Of a stretch of DNA of 64,000 bases, positions 16,885-25,976 are shown piece after piece. The notes beneath the pieces are model-generated. The model did not search any database and was not told the origin of the DNA. It worked only from the letters and a program-made list of their open reading frames with translations. The translations under genes were made by a program, and so were the position numbers. Each line of letters opens with the position of its first letter. Positions within the stretch are counted from its first letter, which is position 1. Source of the DNA: a bacterium (lineage in GTDB: Bacteria > Pseudomonadota > Alphaproteobacteria > Rhodobacterales > Rhodobacteraceae). The stretch lies in NCBI GenBank assembly GCA_016124195.1, contig WGOE01000001.1, positions 62,001-126,000 of the forward strand. The letters run 5' to 3'.

Positions 16885-18669
16885 TCAGACGGCGCGCATC
16901 TTCTTGCGCCGCTTCTCGGTCGCGGCCATGTCGACGGTCTCGGCCTCAAGGTCGACGACCACACCATAGACGTCGCGGGCGTGGCCAACCGAACAGAACC
17001 CGTCCAGCACATCCTCCAGCACCTTCACCGCCGAGCGGTCCAGCGGATCGCCGTAGCCACCGCCGTTCGGGCTGTAGTAGGTCATCACGTCATCCGCTTC
17101 GACAGCCAGGCCAGAGAATTTCGACGGCATGTCGCGCAGCGCTTCGGGGCGGTTCGGGTTGGTGATCGTGCAGCGCCCGACCGTGCCGTCGCGGCCGCCG
17201 AAGATGCCCCAGGGCGCCTCGGTGTGACGTTCGGATTCATGGGTGATGAAGGCCTGCGTCAGCACGCGCTGCGCCTTGACCACGCCGATGCCGCCCCGAT
17301 ACTCGCCCGCTCCCGGAGGCGCATCGTCGCGCAGCTCGTAGCGGTCGCAGATCATCGGGATGTGCATGGCCAGGTCCTCCAGCGGGTTGTTGCGCGTGTT
17401 GGCCATCAGGTTATCGATGCTGTCTGGCCCGTCTGACCGCGGCCGCCCGCCATAGGCACCTTCGTTGACTTCGAGGAACACCCAGTAATCTCCCGAAGGC
17501 CGAACGCCCGAATAGGCGGCAAAGCTGATCGCGGCGGAAGAGCCTGCAATCACCTTCTCTGGCATCACCGGCGCCAGCGCCCGGATGATCAGGTCGATCA
17601 TGCGGTTGCACTGGGTGAAGCGCGCCTCGGCGCTGGCGGGGGCGCGCGGGTTGAAGATCGACCCAAGCGGCGCCGTGACCTTGATCGGCCGGAACGAGCC
17701 CTCGTTGGAGGGCACCCGCAGGTCCGAGGTTGCCGCATCCAGCAAAAGCTTGCGGAAACCGGCATAGGCCGCGACCTTGGTCGACCCTTCGAAGGGCACG
17801 TTATAGGCGGTGGGGGTCTGGTCGGCCGAGCCTGTCAGATCCACCTCGACCTCGTCGCCGCGCACGCGGACGGTGACCTTGACCTTCAGCCGCTTGTCGC
17901 GGTTGCGGCCGTCGTCGTCGAGCCAGCCCTCGGCGCTGTAGTCGCCGTCGGGGATTTCGCTGATGCGCTGGCGCGTCATCTTCTCGGCATAGTCCATCAG
18001 CTGGTTCGCGGCGGCAAAGACGGTGGGCTCGCCGTATTTCTCCAGCAGTTCGACAAAGCGCCGCGCCCCAAGCCGCGCCGAGGCGACCTGCGCCTCGATG
18101 TCGGCAACGAGTTGCTGGGCGGCGCGGCTGTTGCGGCGGATATAGTTCCACATCGCGTTATTGGGCTCTCCCTTGCGGTAGAGTTTGGTGCCGGCGAACA
18201 GCATCCCCTCGGCATAGACATCGGGCACGTCGATGATCAGGCCCGGCGTCGCAGCACCGATGTCGACGTGATGTGCGGTGTTGCCGGCAAAGCCGACCAG
18301 CCGCCCGTGGAAAAAGACCGGCACGACGATGGCCAGGTCGGGGGTATGGCTGGCGCCGTGGTAGGGGTGGTTGTGCACCACCACGTCGCCTTCGAACCAG
18401 GCATCGTCCTCCAGCGTCTCGGCGATGCCGCGCAGATAGCCGGGGATCGACCCGATGTGCATGGGCGTCGATTCCGATTCGCACAGCGTGTTGAAGTTCA
18501 CGTCGAACAGGCCCGCGCCAAGGTCCTGGCTTTCGCGGATGATCGAGGAGAAGGACATGCGGTAGAGGACATGGCCCATTTCTTCGGCGATGGTTTCAAA
18601 GCTGCCGCGGATCACCTGAAGCGTGATCGGATCGACGGTGACGGCGTCAGGATCGGTCATGACGTTCAT
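16885..18669 (-). CDS. hyuB: Hydantoinase/oxoprolinase subunit B (pair 3), likely N-methylhydantoinase
   Basis: A 594-residue HyuB. It has VDPITLQVIRGSFETIAEEM, SQDLGAGLFDVNFNTLCES, DVVVHNHPYHGASHTPDLAI and the glycine loop PNGGGYGDPLDRS near the C terminus. It starts 13 bp after its hyuA with AAGGAG upstream. Since the same operon begins with an N-carbamoylsarcosine amidohydrolase gene, the most likely reaction of this pair is ATP-dependent opening of N-methylhydantoin to N-carbamoylsarcosine. The substrate is inferred from context, not from residues. Confidence 0.88.
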   Translation of the reverse strand: MNVMTDPDAVTVDPITLQVIRGSFETIAEEMGHVLYRMSFSSIIRESQDLGAGLFDVNFNTLCESESTPMHIGSIPGYLRGIAETLEDDAWFEGDVVVHNHPYHGASHTPDLAIVVPVFFHGRLVGFAGNTAHHVDIGAATPGLIIDVPDVYAEGMLFAGTKLYRKGEPNNAMWNYIRRNSRAAQQLVADIEAQVASARLGARRFVELLEKYGEPTVFAAANQLMDYAEKMTRQRISEIPDGDYSAEGWLDDDGRNRDKRLKVKVTVRVRGDEVEVDLTGSADQTPTAYNVPFEGSTKVAAYAGFRKLLLDAATSDLRVPSNEGSFRPIKVTAPLGSIFNPRAPASAEARFTQCNRMIDLIIRALAPVMPEKVIAGSSAAISFAAYSGVRPSGDYWVFLEVNEGAYGGRPRSDGPDSIDNLMANTRNNPLEDLAMHIPMICDRYELRDDAPPGAGEYRGGIGVVKAQRVLTQAFITHESERHTEAPWGIFGGRDGTVGRCTITNPNRPEALRDMPSKFSGLAVEADDVMTYYSPNGGGYGDPLDRSAVKVLEDVLDGFCSVGHARDVYGVVVDLEAETVDMAATEKRRKKMRAV

Positions 18670-18682
18670 GGTCTTGGTCTCC

Positions 18683-20761
18683 TTACGCGCCGATCAGGCG
18701 GATGCGGGTGTTGCCGTAGTCCAGCGTCTCGGCCACATATCCGGGCGGGACGAGCGTCGTGGCGTTGTGCTGATGCAGCAGGGCGGGCCCCGGCACCCGG
18801 TCGCCGGCCATCAGGCGGGTTCGGTCGTAGCGCGGAGTCTCCAGCGTGCGGCCGTCGTCGAAGGTGGTGGGCCGCACGAACATCAGCGCGCGGTCGATAC
18901 TGGAGCCGTCAGTGCGCGGAATGGTCGGGATCTCGATCCGCCGGATCGCGGCCGACCCGATGGCGCGCAGGGTGATCAGCTCGACCTCGGCTTTTCGGTA
19001 GCTGTAGCCATAGTCCTGCTGGTGCTGGTCGTGGAAACTGTCGGCGATCACATGGCAGTTAGCGGCATCGACCGGGCCCTCAGGCATGACCGCGCGCAGT
19101 TCGAAGCCCTGACCGTGATAGCGGCACTCGGCCACGACCATGATCGTCTGCTGATCGCGCGGAATGCCGTCATTGTCGAGTTCCGCCTCGACCCTGGACC
19201 GCAGCGTGGCAACGGCGGCGTTGATCCGCGTGAATTCTGCACCGCCCGCCTTCATCAGCTCCACGATCACCGCTTCGGTGTGTTCGTATTGCAGGTCGGT
19301 CTTCAGAAGGCCCACGGCGGCGGTGATCCCGGGCGCGACCGGCACGATCACATCCTTGCAGGACATGGCCTCGGCCAGTGCCACCCCATGCAACGGACCG
19401 GCGCCGCCGAAGGGCATGATCGAGAACTCGCGTGGGTCGATGCCGCGTGCAACCGAGTTCGAGCGGATCGCCAGCGCCATGTTGTTGTTGATGATGCGGA
19501 TGATGCCCAGCGCGGCTTCGCGGACGGTCATGCCAAGGGGGCGGGCGATCTTCTCCTCGATCGCCTTGTGCGAGAGGCTGGCGTCCAGTCTCAGGTCTCC
19601 GCCCAGCGCCATGTCGGGGTCAAGCCGCCCCAGCACGATCTGGGCATCGGTTACGGTGGGTTCTACCCCGCCGCGGCCATAGCAGGCCGGGCCGGGTTCG
19701 GAACCGGCCGAGCGCGGGCCGACATGGAAGGCCCCGGCAGCGTCGATATGGGCGACAGAGCCGCCTCCGGCGCCGATCGTGACAAGGTCGATCATCGGCG
19801 TCAGAACCGGGTGCCCCGATACATAGGTATCGCGCGGGTTCATGATCTTCAGCACGCCGCCCGGGATGGTCGAGATGTCGGCCGAGGTCCCGCCGATGTC
19901 CACGGTGATGATGTTGGCCTCGCCCGCCATGGCGCCTTCGGAGGCGCCGCCGATCACCCCTCCGGCGGGGCCCGACATCAGGATGCGGATGGGCCGCTTG
20001 GCACAGGATTCCACAGTGGACACCCCGCCGTTCGACTGCATGATCCGCAGCTTGGATGTGACGCCGGCCTCGCGCAGACGGGAGTCGAGGTCGCGCAGGT
20101 AGAAGGCCGTCTTGGGTCCGACGTAGCAGTTCATCGCGGCGGTCGAGAAGCGTTCATATTCGCGCATCACCTTGGCGACCTCGGAAGAGAGGGTGACATA
20201 GGCCTCGGGCATTTCCTCAAGCACGATCTCGCGGGCGCGGACCTCGTGGGCGTCGTTCAGGAAGGCGAACATGAAGCCGATCACGACAGAGTTGATGCCG
20301 CGCTTGCGGAACAGCGCGCAGGCCTCGCGCACGGCCCGTTCGTCCAGCGGAGTCGCGATCACGCCCGAAGGCGGCAGGATGCGTTCGGCCACGGCGATCC
20401 GGTTGCGCCGCTTGACCAGGGGCTGGCTCTGCCAGGGCACGTCGAAGTGAAGCGAGAAGTTGTAGGGCCGCTTGTGGCGCCCGATATGCAGGATGTCACG
20501 GAAGCCCTCGGTCGTGATCATCCCGCATTCGGCGCCATTGTGCTCTATCGTGATGTTGGTCGCGGTGGTCGTGCCATGCACGATGGTCTCGACCTCCGAA
20601 GGGGCGATGCCTGCCATTCGGCAGATGCCCTGCACCCCTTCGACCACACCGATCGACTGGTTCTTCAGCGTGGTCGGAACCTTGTGGTAGAACACCCCTT
20701 TCGCGCATTCCAGCACGAGATCGGTGTTCGTTCCGCCCACGTCGACGCCAATTCTGGCCAT
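18683..20761 (-). CDS. hyuA: Hydantoinase/oxoprolinase subunit A (pair 3), likely N-methylhydantoinase
   Basis: A 692-residue HyuA starting MARIGVDVGGTNTDLVLECA at 20761, with AGGAG six bases before the ATG; longer in-frame starts lack this. It has VDIGGTSADISTI, GPACYGRGGVEPTVTDAQIV and NNNMALAIRSNSVARGIDP. The first phosphate loop reads GGTNTD where most have GGTFTD. It lies 77 bp after the N-carbamoylsarcosine amidohydrolase gene in the same direction and most likely shares its promoter. Confidence 0.9.
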   Translation of the reverse strand: MARIGVDVGGTNTDLVLECAKGVFYHKVPTTLKNQSIGVVEGVQGICRMAGIAPSEVETIVHGTTTATNITIEHNGAECGMITTEGFRDILHIGRHKRPYNFSLHFDVPWQSQPLVKRRNRIAVAERILPPSGVIATPLDERAVREACALFRKRGINSVVIGFMFAFLNDAHEVRAREIVLEEMPEAYVTLSSEVAKVMREYERFSTAAMNCYVGPKTAFYLRDLDSRLREAGVTSKLRIMQSNGGVSTVESCAKRPIRILMSGPAGGVIGGASEGAMAGEANIITVDIGGTSADISTIPGGVLKIMNPRDTYVSGHPVLTPMIDLVTIGAGGGSVAHIDAAGAFHVGPRSAGSEPGPACYGRGGVEPTVTDAQIVLGRLDPDMALGGDLRLDASLSHKAIEEKIARPLGMTVREAALGIIRIINNNMALAIRSNSVARGIDPREFSIMPFGGAGPLHGVALAEAMSCKDVIVPVAPGITAAVGLLKTDLQYEHTEAVIVELMKAGGAEFTRINAAVATLRSRVEAELDNDGIPRDQQTIMVVAECRYHGQGFELRAVMPEGPVDAANCHVIADSFHDQHQQDYGYSYRKAEVELITLRAIGSAAIRRIEIPTIPRTDGSSIDRALMFVRPTTFDDGRTLETPRYDRTRLMAGDRVPGPALLHQHNATTLVPPGYVAETLDYGNTRIRLIGA

Positions 20762-20838
20762 TTTTCTCTCCTGTTGGTTCATGCGCCTCTGACGGGCGGG
20801 AATGAGCGCCGGACCGGGTTCGGACCGGCGCGGGTCCG

Positions 20839-21561
20839 TCACTCGGCAGCCAGCCGGTGCGCCGCGAGGCCGTCGATATAGGCCACGCACTCGTCGACGC
20901 TGTGCACGTCACCGAACTTGGCGTCGATGTCGAAGAGGTTCCACGCCACCGCACCCGGTACGCGGTCCCCGATGCACTCCCGGACCGCGATGGTGCGGAA
21001 GCCGTCCGCGAGGCCGTCGCAGATCGTCTGACGCACGCAGGCGCAGGCCGTCACGCCGGTGACGAGGATCGTGTCCACATTGCCGGCACGCAGGATGCCC
21101 GCCAGTTCGGTCCCGTGGAACGCGGACGCCCGCTTCTTCAGCAGGGTATATTCCCCCTCGACCGGGGCGATGCGGCTGTCGATGGCCCAGAGATCCTTGT
21201 CCTTGAGGTTCACCACCTCGACCGGGATCTTGCTGTGCCACAGGCCCATGTCGGTGAAGTCGGCGTCCCGGTCGGTGATCTCGTAGGCCGTGGTCACATG
21301 CACGACCGGAAGGCTCGCGGCGCGGAAGGCTTTGAGCAGCTTCTGCATGCCGGGGATGATTTCATTGTCCATCTTCTCCTGATCGCAGGTGAAGGGATTG
21401 CCCGGGCGGGTCCAGGCGTTGGCAAGGTCCACACTGACCAGCGCGGGGCGCCGGCCAAAGCCGACACGGCGCTGAAAGCCGCGTTCCCGATACAGTTTGC
21501 TTGCGGTGTCGAAGGCCTGCTGCAGCAGCCGGTCCAGCTCTCTGGTGTCAACGTCGCTCAT
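20839..21561 (-). CDS. N-carbamoylsarcosine amidohydrolase-like cysteine hydrolase
   Basis: A 240-residue isochorismatase-fold hydrolase. From memory of the Arthrobacter N-carbamoylsarcosine amidohydrolase, whole stretches match nearly residue for residue: VDLANAWTRPGNPFTC, DMGLWHSKIP, KKRASAFHGT, ECIGDRVPGAVAWNLFDIDA and KFGDV. The catalytic triad is visible as Asp45, Lys141 and Cys174 (ACACVRQT). It would hydrolyse N-carbamoylsarcosine to sarcosine, CO2 and ammonia. The start at 21561 has AAGGA upstream; it is divergent from a LysR gene that probably regulates it, and heads the operon with hyuAB pair 3. A related N-carbamoyl amino acid substrate is possible. Confidence 0.87.
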   Translation of the reverse strand: MSDVDTRELDRLLQQAFDTASKLYRERGFQRRVGFGRRPALVSVDLANAWTRPGNPFTCDQEKMDNEIIPGMQKLLKAFRAASLPVVHVTTAYEITDRDADFTDMGLWHSKIPVEVVNLKDKDLWAIDSRIAPVEGEYTLLKKRASAFHGTELAGILRAGNVDTILVTGVTACACVRQTICDGLADGFRTIAVRECIGDRVPGAVAWNLFDIDAKFGDVHSVDECVAYIDGLAAHRLAAE

Positions 21562-21690
21562 CGTGATGTCCTTATTGATGCGGACAGGTCTCTGCCTGCC
21601 GTCCATGATCCGGTGCGCAGGTTCCGCCTTGCTTGGTTGAGTTCGTGGCGGCTGCACCCCTACAGTCGCGCCGGAAATCCCGCTTGGGAA

Positions 21691-21705
21691 ATGGCGATTC
21701 CTCAT
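21691..21705. promoter_or_regulatory. LysR-type operator candidate in the divergent region
   Basis: ATGGCGATTCCTCAT has ATG/CAT arms and the T-N11-A core of a LysR box. It lies in the 155-bp region between the divergent cysteine hydrolase and LysR genes, about 12 bp before the LysR start, as expected for autoregulation. Only three bases per arm are symmetric, so the call is tentative. Confidence 0.35.
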
Positions 21706-21716
21706 CTATTATTGTC

Positions 21717-22646
21717 ATGAATGCATCAATCAGGATTCATCCCTTGTCCCGCGAAGCCGGCCTCGACCTCGTGCAGTCCTTCCTGGTGCTGGCCGAAGAA
21801 CTGAACTTCCGCCGCGCGTCCGAGCGTCTGAATCTGGACCAGTCCGCGCTGACGCGGCGCATCCAGAAGCTGGAGCACCTGCTGAACTTTCGCCTGCTGG
21901 AGCGCACGACGCGGGAAGTGGGGCTGACCTTGGCGGGTCGCAGCTTTTATCAGGACAACGCCCATCTCTTGGCCCGCTACGACGAATCCATCCGTGCCGC
22001 ACGACGGATCGCCGAGGGCAAGACCGGAAGCCTGCGGCTCGCCTATATGAACTTCGCCGCCACCGAGCTCATGCCCTCGGCGGTGGCAAGGTTCCGTGCC
22101 ACGCATCCGCACATCGACATCGCCCTGCTCTATCGCCGCACTCAGGCCCAGAAGATCGCCCTGGCAAACGACGAGATCGACGTGGGCTATATGCTCGGCC
22201 CGTTCGATCATTCGGAATTCCACACCGTGCAGCTGCTTTCCGAACGGCTTTACGTCATCACGCCGCGCAGCCATGCGATGTTGCGACTTGAGTCAATCAC
22301 ACCGGCCGATCTGGCGGATCAGGATGTGATCCTGGGCGAGATGGCGGAATGGGACGAATACCGCAGCCGCCTTGACGACCTGTTCTCAAGCGAAGGGATC
22401 CGCCTGCGCGTCACGATGGAGGCGTCGAACACGCTGGCCCTGACAGGACTAGTCGCGGCCGGTCTGGGCATAACGATCCTGCCTGAAAGCCTCATCAGCT
22501 TTCTGGGCCGCAACGTCGAGGCCCGGCCGATCATGCACCCCGATTTCCGCAGCCGGACGATCCTTGCGTGGAAACGGGCAAACCGGGCGCCGCAGGTTCA
22601 GGCTTTCGTCGCGGTCGCACGCATGCTGGCCAGCACCGGCGCATGA
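21717..22646 (+). CDS. LysR-family transcriptional regulator
   Basis: A 309-residue LysR protein. The winged helix covers residues 10-70 (DLVQSFLVLAEELNFRRASE, then LDQSALTRRIQKLEHLLNFR). The effector domain follows with TGSLRLAYMNFAATELMP and a late GLVAAGLGITILPESL. The ATG at 21717 was chosen because it puts the helix-turn-helix at the usual distance from the N terminus. It is divergent from the N-carbamoylsarcosine amidohydrolase/hyuAB operon and is its probable activator, with a hydantoin or carbamoyl compound as likely inducer. Confidence 0.9.
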   Translation: MNASIRIHPLSREAGLDLVQSFLVLAEELNFRRASERLNLDQSALTRRIQKLEHLLNFRLLERTTREVGLTLAGRSFYQDNAHLLARYDESIRAARRIAEGKTGSLRLAYMNFAATELMPSAVARFRATHPHIDIALLYRRTQAQKIALANDEIDVGYMLGPFDHSEFHTVQLLSERLYVITPRSHAMLRLESITPADLADQDVILGEMAEWDEYRSRLDDLFSSEGIRLRVTMEASNTLALTGLVAAGLGITILPESLISFLGRNVEARPIMHPDFRSRTILAWKRANRAPQVQAFVAVARMLASTGA

Positions 22647-22727
22647 AGGGGCGGACCGAAAGTCATTGCAGGCGCGCGGGCAGAGTGCGGGCACCGATCT
22701 TCGGAATTGGCGCAGACTCAGGGGTGT

Positions 22728-23663
22728 TCAAAACACGCCACGCGGGTGCAGCCGACCCGGCCAGGTGCCAGAAGTGACGAGGTCAGCGCAGGTCTCCACG
22801 ATCAGCCGCCCGACGGCCAGCGCCGCCCGCGGACGGGCGCTTTCCAGCCGGGTGGCCAGATGCAGCGTCCAGGTCAGGTGCGGGCCTTCGACAGGGATCG
22901 CACACAACTCCCCGGCCCGGATCGCCGCCTGCACCAGAAAGGGCGGCAACAGGGTCGGAAAGCCGTGCCGCACCACACCCACCAGGCCGAAGAAGGAATC
23001 AAGGTCGGCATAGACCCTCAGCCGCACGCCCTCGGCCGCGGCCGCACGCTCAACCAGTTGGCGCAGGGAGTGGGTGGCACTGGGCAGGACCAGGTCGCGT
23101 TGCGCGATGTCCGCCAGCGTGACCGAGGCCCGGCAGGCCAGAGGGTCACCAGGTGCGACCAGCAGACGGATGTCCTCCAGCAGCACGGGCTCGCTGCGCA
23201 GGCCCGGCATCGGCTGGATGTCGAACAGCATGGCCATGTCCAGTCGGCCCAGTTGCAGCATCTCGGTCAGGTTGCCGCTCATTTGTTCGGAGACATGGAG
23301 CCGGATTCGCGGATAGCGGCCGTGCAGGCGCGGCAAGAGTTCCGGCACCAGGCCCGAACTGACCGAGGCCGGCAGGCCAACGCGCACCTCTCCCACCGGT
23401 TCTTCGCCCAGTTCGCGCAGAGCTGACCGGGCCGCCATAACCTCGGCTATGATCTGGCGGGCGCGCTCCAGCAGGAAGCGGCCCTCCTCGGTGAAGCGAA
23501 CGCCGCGGGAATGGCGTTCCAGGATGGGGGTCTCCAGTTCTTCCTCCAGCCGGCGGAACAGGGCACTCATCGCGGGCTGGGTCAGATTGAGCTTTCCCGC
23601 AGCGCCCGACAGCGTTCCGGCATCGGCAACATGTACCAGCGCCTGCAGATCCCTGAGGTCCAT
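22728..23663 (-). CDS. LysR-family transcriptional regulator (NAC/CynR-like)
   Basis: A 311-residue LysR protein. The helix-turn-helix is in MDLRDLQALVHVADAGTLSG and LTQPAMSALFRRLEEELETP. The effector domain begins GEVRVGLPASVSSGLVPELL and ends with a region rich in Leu and Thr (HLTWTLHLATRLESARPRAA), as in the nitrogen assimilation-type regulators. The start at 23663 gives the usual N terminus. It is divergent from the cyclase/amidase genes, which it probably controls through a palindrome at 23706-23722. Confidence 0.88.
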   Translation of the reverse strand: MDLRDLQALVHVADAGTLSGAAGKLNLTQPAMSALFRRLEEELETPILERHSRGVRFTEEGRFLLERARQIIAEVMAARSALRELGEEPVGEVRVGLPASVSSGLVPELLPRLHGRYPRIRLHVSEQMSGNLTEMLQLGRLDMAMLFDIQPMPGLRSEPVLLEDIRLLVAPGDPLACRASVTLADIAQRDLVLPSATHSLRQLVERAAAAEGVRLRVYADLDSFFGLVGVVRHGFPTLLPPFLVQAAIRAGELCAIPVEGPHLTWTLHLATRLESARPRAALAVGRLIVETCADLVTSGTWPGRLHPRGVF

Positions 23664-23684
23664 TCGCCCGTCCTGCCGGTTGGC

Positions 23685-23722
23685 GCCCGCACCCAATGCG
23701 GGCACATATCAGCCTTCGATAT
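23685..23722. promoter_or_regulatory. Two adjacent dyads between lysR and the cyclase gene
   Basis: The first dyad is GCCCGCA-CCCAA-TGCGGGC at 23685-23703. The second is ATATC-AGCCTTC-GATAT at 23706-23722, a perfect 5-bp-arm palindrome with the T-N11-A core of a LysR box. Both lie just upstream of the LysR start and about 130 bp upstream of the cyclase start. The second is the most convincing LysR operator in the window. Confidence 0.55.
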
Positions 23723-23853
23723 AAACCGGGCTGATGGCAAGCATATCTTTTTCTCGCATTGTCCTGTGACGCCGAATCGCGTTCGCTGACCTCGGCGCCT
23801 GCGCGGATGCCATGACGCAGCACCCACCCCACATCGGAACGGAGGATTTTCCC

Positions 23854-24558
23854 TTGGCTCAACGCATCATCGATCTCAGCCTCGCGGTCGAGGACAACAT
23901 GCCCGCCCACAAGCTGTTCCAAAGCCCCGTCTACCTGCCGGCCCTGACCCATGACCGTACGGCCTCGTTCGGGCTGGGAGTGGAAGGCGATCCGATGACC
24001 TTCCAGACCAACTACATCGGCATGCTGGACCATGTCGGCACCCATGTGGACGCCTTCCTGCACGTGAACCCGAAGGGCCTGCCGATCGACCAGATGCCGC
24101 TGGACCTTTTCATGGGCAAGGCTGTCTGCTTCGACCTGCGCCACATCGGCGACCTGGAAGATATCACCGCAGAGCATATGCAGGCCGCCGAGGATGCCGC
24201 CGGCGTCAAGGTTGACGGGCATATCGTGCTGCTGTGCACCGGCTTTCATGCCCGCAACTGGGGCGACCGCAAGCAGATCGTCTGGGGCAATCCCGGCCTG
24301 ACGGTCGAGGCGACGAAATGGCTGCACGCGCGCGGGTCCCGGATGCACGGGGTCGAGGGGCCTTCGACCGACAAGCCCTCGGACAACATCTTCGCCCAGC
24401 ACCGGCTGTGCCGCGACCTGGGGATTTCGCATTTCGAATGACTGGTTAATCTGGAAGAACTGGTCGGCAAGGGCGAATTCCAGTTCATCGGCCTGCCGAT
24501 CAAGTTCAAGGGCGGCTCGGGCTCTCCGGTGCGGGCCGTGGCCGTGCTGGAGGCGTGA
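23854..24558 (+). pseudogene. Cyclase-family hydrolase interrupted by an in-frame TGA
   Basis: A metal-dependent cyclase/kynurenine-formamidase-like hydrolase. The TTG at 23854 has GGAGG 8 bases upstream and gives MAQRIIDLSLAVEDNMPAHK. The metal motif GMLDHVGTHVDAFLH and late MHGVEGPSTDKPSDNIF are present. At 24439-24441 (codon 196) a TGA follows HFE, but the same frame continues for 38 codons with VNLEELVGKGEFQFIGLPIK and GGSGSPVRAVAVLEA to a TGA at 24556. Family members have Trp-Leu-Val-Asn here, so a single TGG to TGA change explains it. The product is either a 195-residue truncation or, through read-through of the leaky UGA-C context by tRNA-Trp, some full-length 234-residue protein. A sequencing error is possible. 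Confidence 0.85.
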
Positions 24559-24584
24559 CGGAAACCGGCTCGGGGAGGGCGAAG

Positions 24585-25976
24585 ATGACAATTCCCGCAT
24601 TTGCAACCGTGGCGGACCTTTCGGCAAGGCTGGACCGTCAGGACTTCACCCCGTCGGACCTGCTGGAGGAAACTCTGGCGCGGATCGACCGGGTCGAGCC
24701 AGTGCTGAACATGTTCGCCTGCCTCGATATCGAAGGCGCGCGCCGGGCTGCGGCAGAGGCGGATGCCCGCCAGAGGCAGGGCGTGCGGCATTCGGCGCTG
24801 GACGGAATCCCGACCTCGATCAAGGACCTGATCGCGCAAGCAGGCCTGCCGTTGCGCTTCGGATCGCGCGTCACGCCCGATACCCCCGCGGCCGAGGATG
24901 CCCCGGCGGTACAGCGTTTGCGCGCGGCGGGCGCGGTCCTGCTGGGCAAGTCCACCACGAGCGAATTCGGCTGCAAGGCCGTCGGCGACAGCCCGCTGAC
25001 TGGCATCACACGCAACCCCTGGAACCCCGAGATGAGCCCAGGCGGCTCAAGCTGCGGTGCTGCGGCGATGGTGGCGGCTGGCATCGTGCCTTATGCCATT
25101 GGCACCGATGGCGGCGGGTCGATCCGGATTCCGGCTGCGTTGTGCGGGCTGTTCGGTATAAAGGCACAGTTCGGGCGCGTGCCGGTCTTTCCAGTCTCGG
25201 CCACGCCCACGCTGGCCCATGTCGGCCCCCTGACGCGCACGGTCGAGGATGCGGCGATCGTGCTGGGCGTGATCGCGGGATACGACCGGCGCGATCCCTT
25301 TTCGGTCGCAGGACCGGTGCCGGACTTTCGCGGCGCACTGCACGGAGGGCAAAAACTTCGCATCGGCTGGAGCCCGGATTTCGGCTATGCCAAGGTCGAA
25401 CCCGAAGTCGCGACCCTGACCGCGCGGGCGATGGAACGTCTGGCAAGCCTGGGCCACGAAGTTGAGGAACTGCCCTCGCTGATGGAGGACCCCGCCCCGC
25501 TCTGGAACGCCGAATTCTATGCGGGCGTCGGCACGAAACTGCGCGGCGTGATCAACAACGCGCCCGACCGACTGGACCCCGCCGTGCTGGAAATGCTGCG
25601 CATCGCCATTGCCCAGGAAATGGAGGATTACTACGCCAAGGTCTTTCAGCGCTACGCCTTCCGCGAAACCATGCGGCAACTGTTTGACCGCTTCGATCTG
25701 GTGGCCAGCCCGACATTGCCGGTGTCGCACGTCCTGGCAGGGCAAAACGTGCCGCCACTTCAGGCCGGGCGCAGCATTGTCTCCTGGGTCTGCTTCACCT
25801 ATCCGTTCAACCTGACCGGCCAGCCCGCGGCCTCGCTTCCGGTGGGGTTCACCACGGCCGGGCTGCCGGTCGGACTGCAAATAGCGGGCGCATTGCTTGG
25901 TGAAGCCAAAGTCCTCTCACTCTGCTATGCATACGAAACCGCGTATCGCGAAAATCGTTTGCCGCCTGTATGTTAA
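24585..25976 (+). CDS. Amidase signature-family amidase
   Basis: A 463-residue amidase with the Ser-cisSer-Lys triad at Lys80 (PTSIKDL), Ser155 (SPGGSSCGAAA) and Ser179 (TDGGGSIRIPAALCG), at the spacing normal for the family. It hydrolyses a linear amide to acid and ammonia in the cytoplasm. The ATG at 24585 has GGGAGG upstream; a GTG at 24555 overlaps the cyclase stop but its ribosome site is too close. It follows the cyclase-family gene by 26 bp and is probably co-transcribed. In this setting it may remove the amide or carbamoyl group made by ring opening, but the substrate is not evident. Confidence 0.9.
   Translation: MTIPAFATVADLSARLDRQDFTPSDLLEETLARIDRVEPVLNMFACLDIEGARRAAAEADARQRQGVRHSALDGIPTSIKDLIAQAGLPLRFGSRVTPDTPAAEDAPAVQRLRAAGAVLLGKSTTSEFGCKAVGDSPLTGITRNPWNPEMSPGGSSCGAAAMVAAGIVPYAIGTDGGGSIRIPAALCGLFGIKAQFGRVPVFPVSATPTLAHVGPLTRTVEDAAIVLGVIAGYDRRDPFSVAGPVPDFRGALHGGQKLRIGWSPDFGYAKVEPEVATLTARAMERLASLGHEVEELPSLMEDPAPLWNAEFYAGVGTKLRGVINNAPDRLDPAVLEMLRIAIAQEMEDYYAKVFQRYAFRETMRQLFDRFDLVASPTLPVSHVLAGQNVPPLQAGRSIVSWVCFTYPFNLTGQPAASLPVGFTTAGLPVGLQIAGALLGEAKVLSLCYAYETAYRENRLPPVC

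Noticed and set aside
24439-24441. Selenocysteine codon in the cyclase gene
   Set aside because: Relatives have Trp at this place, the position is not a metal or catalytic residue, and no SECIS-like hairpin follows directly.
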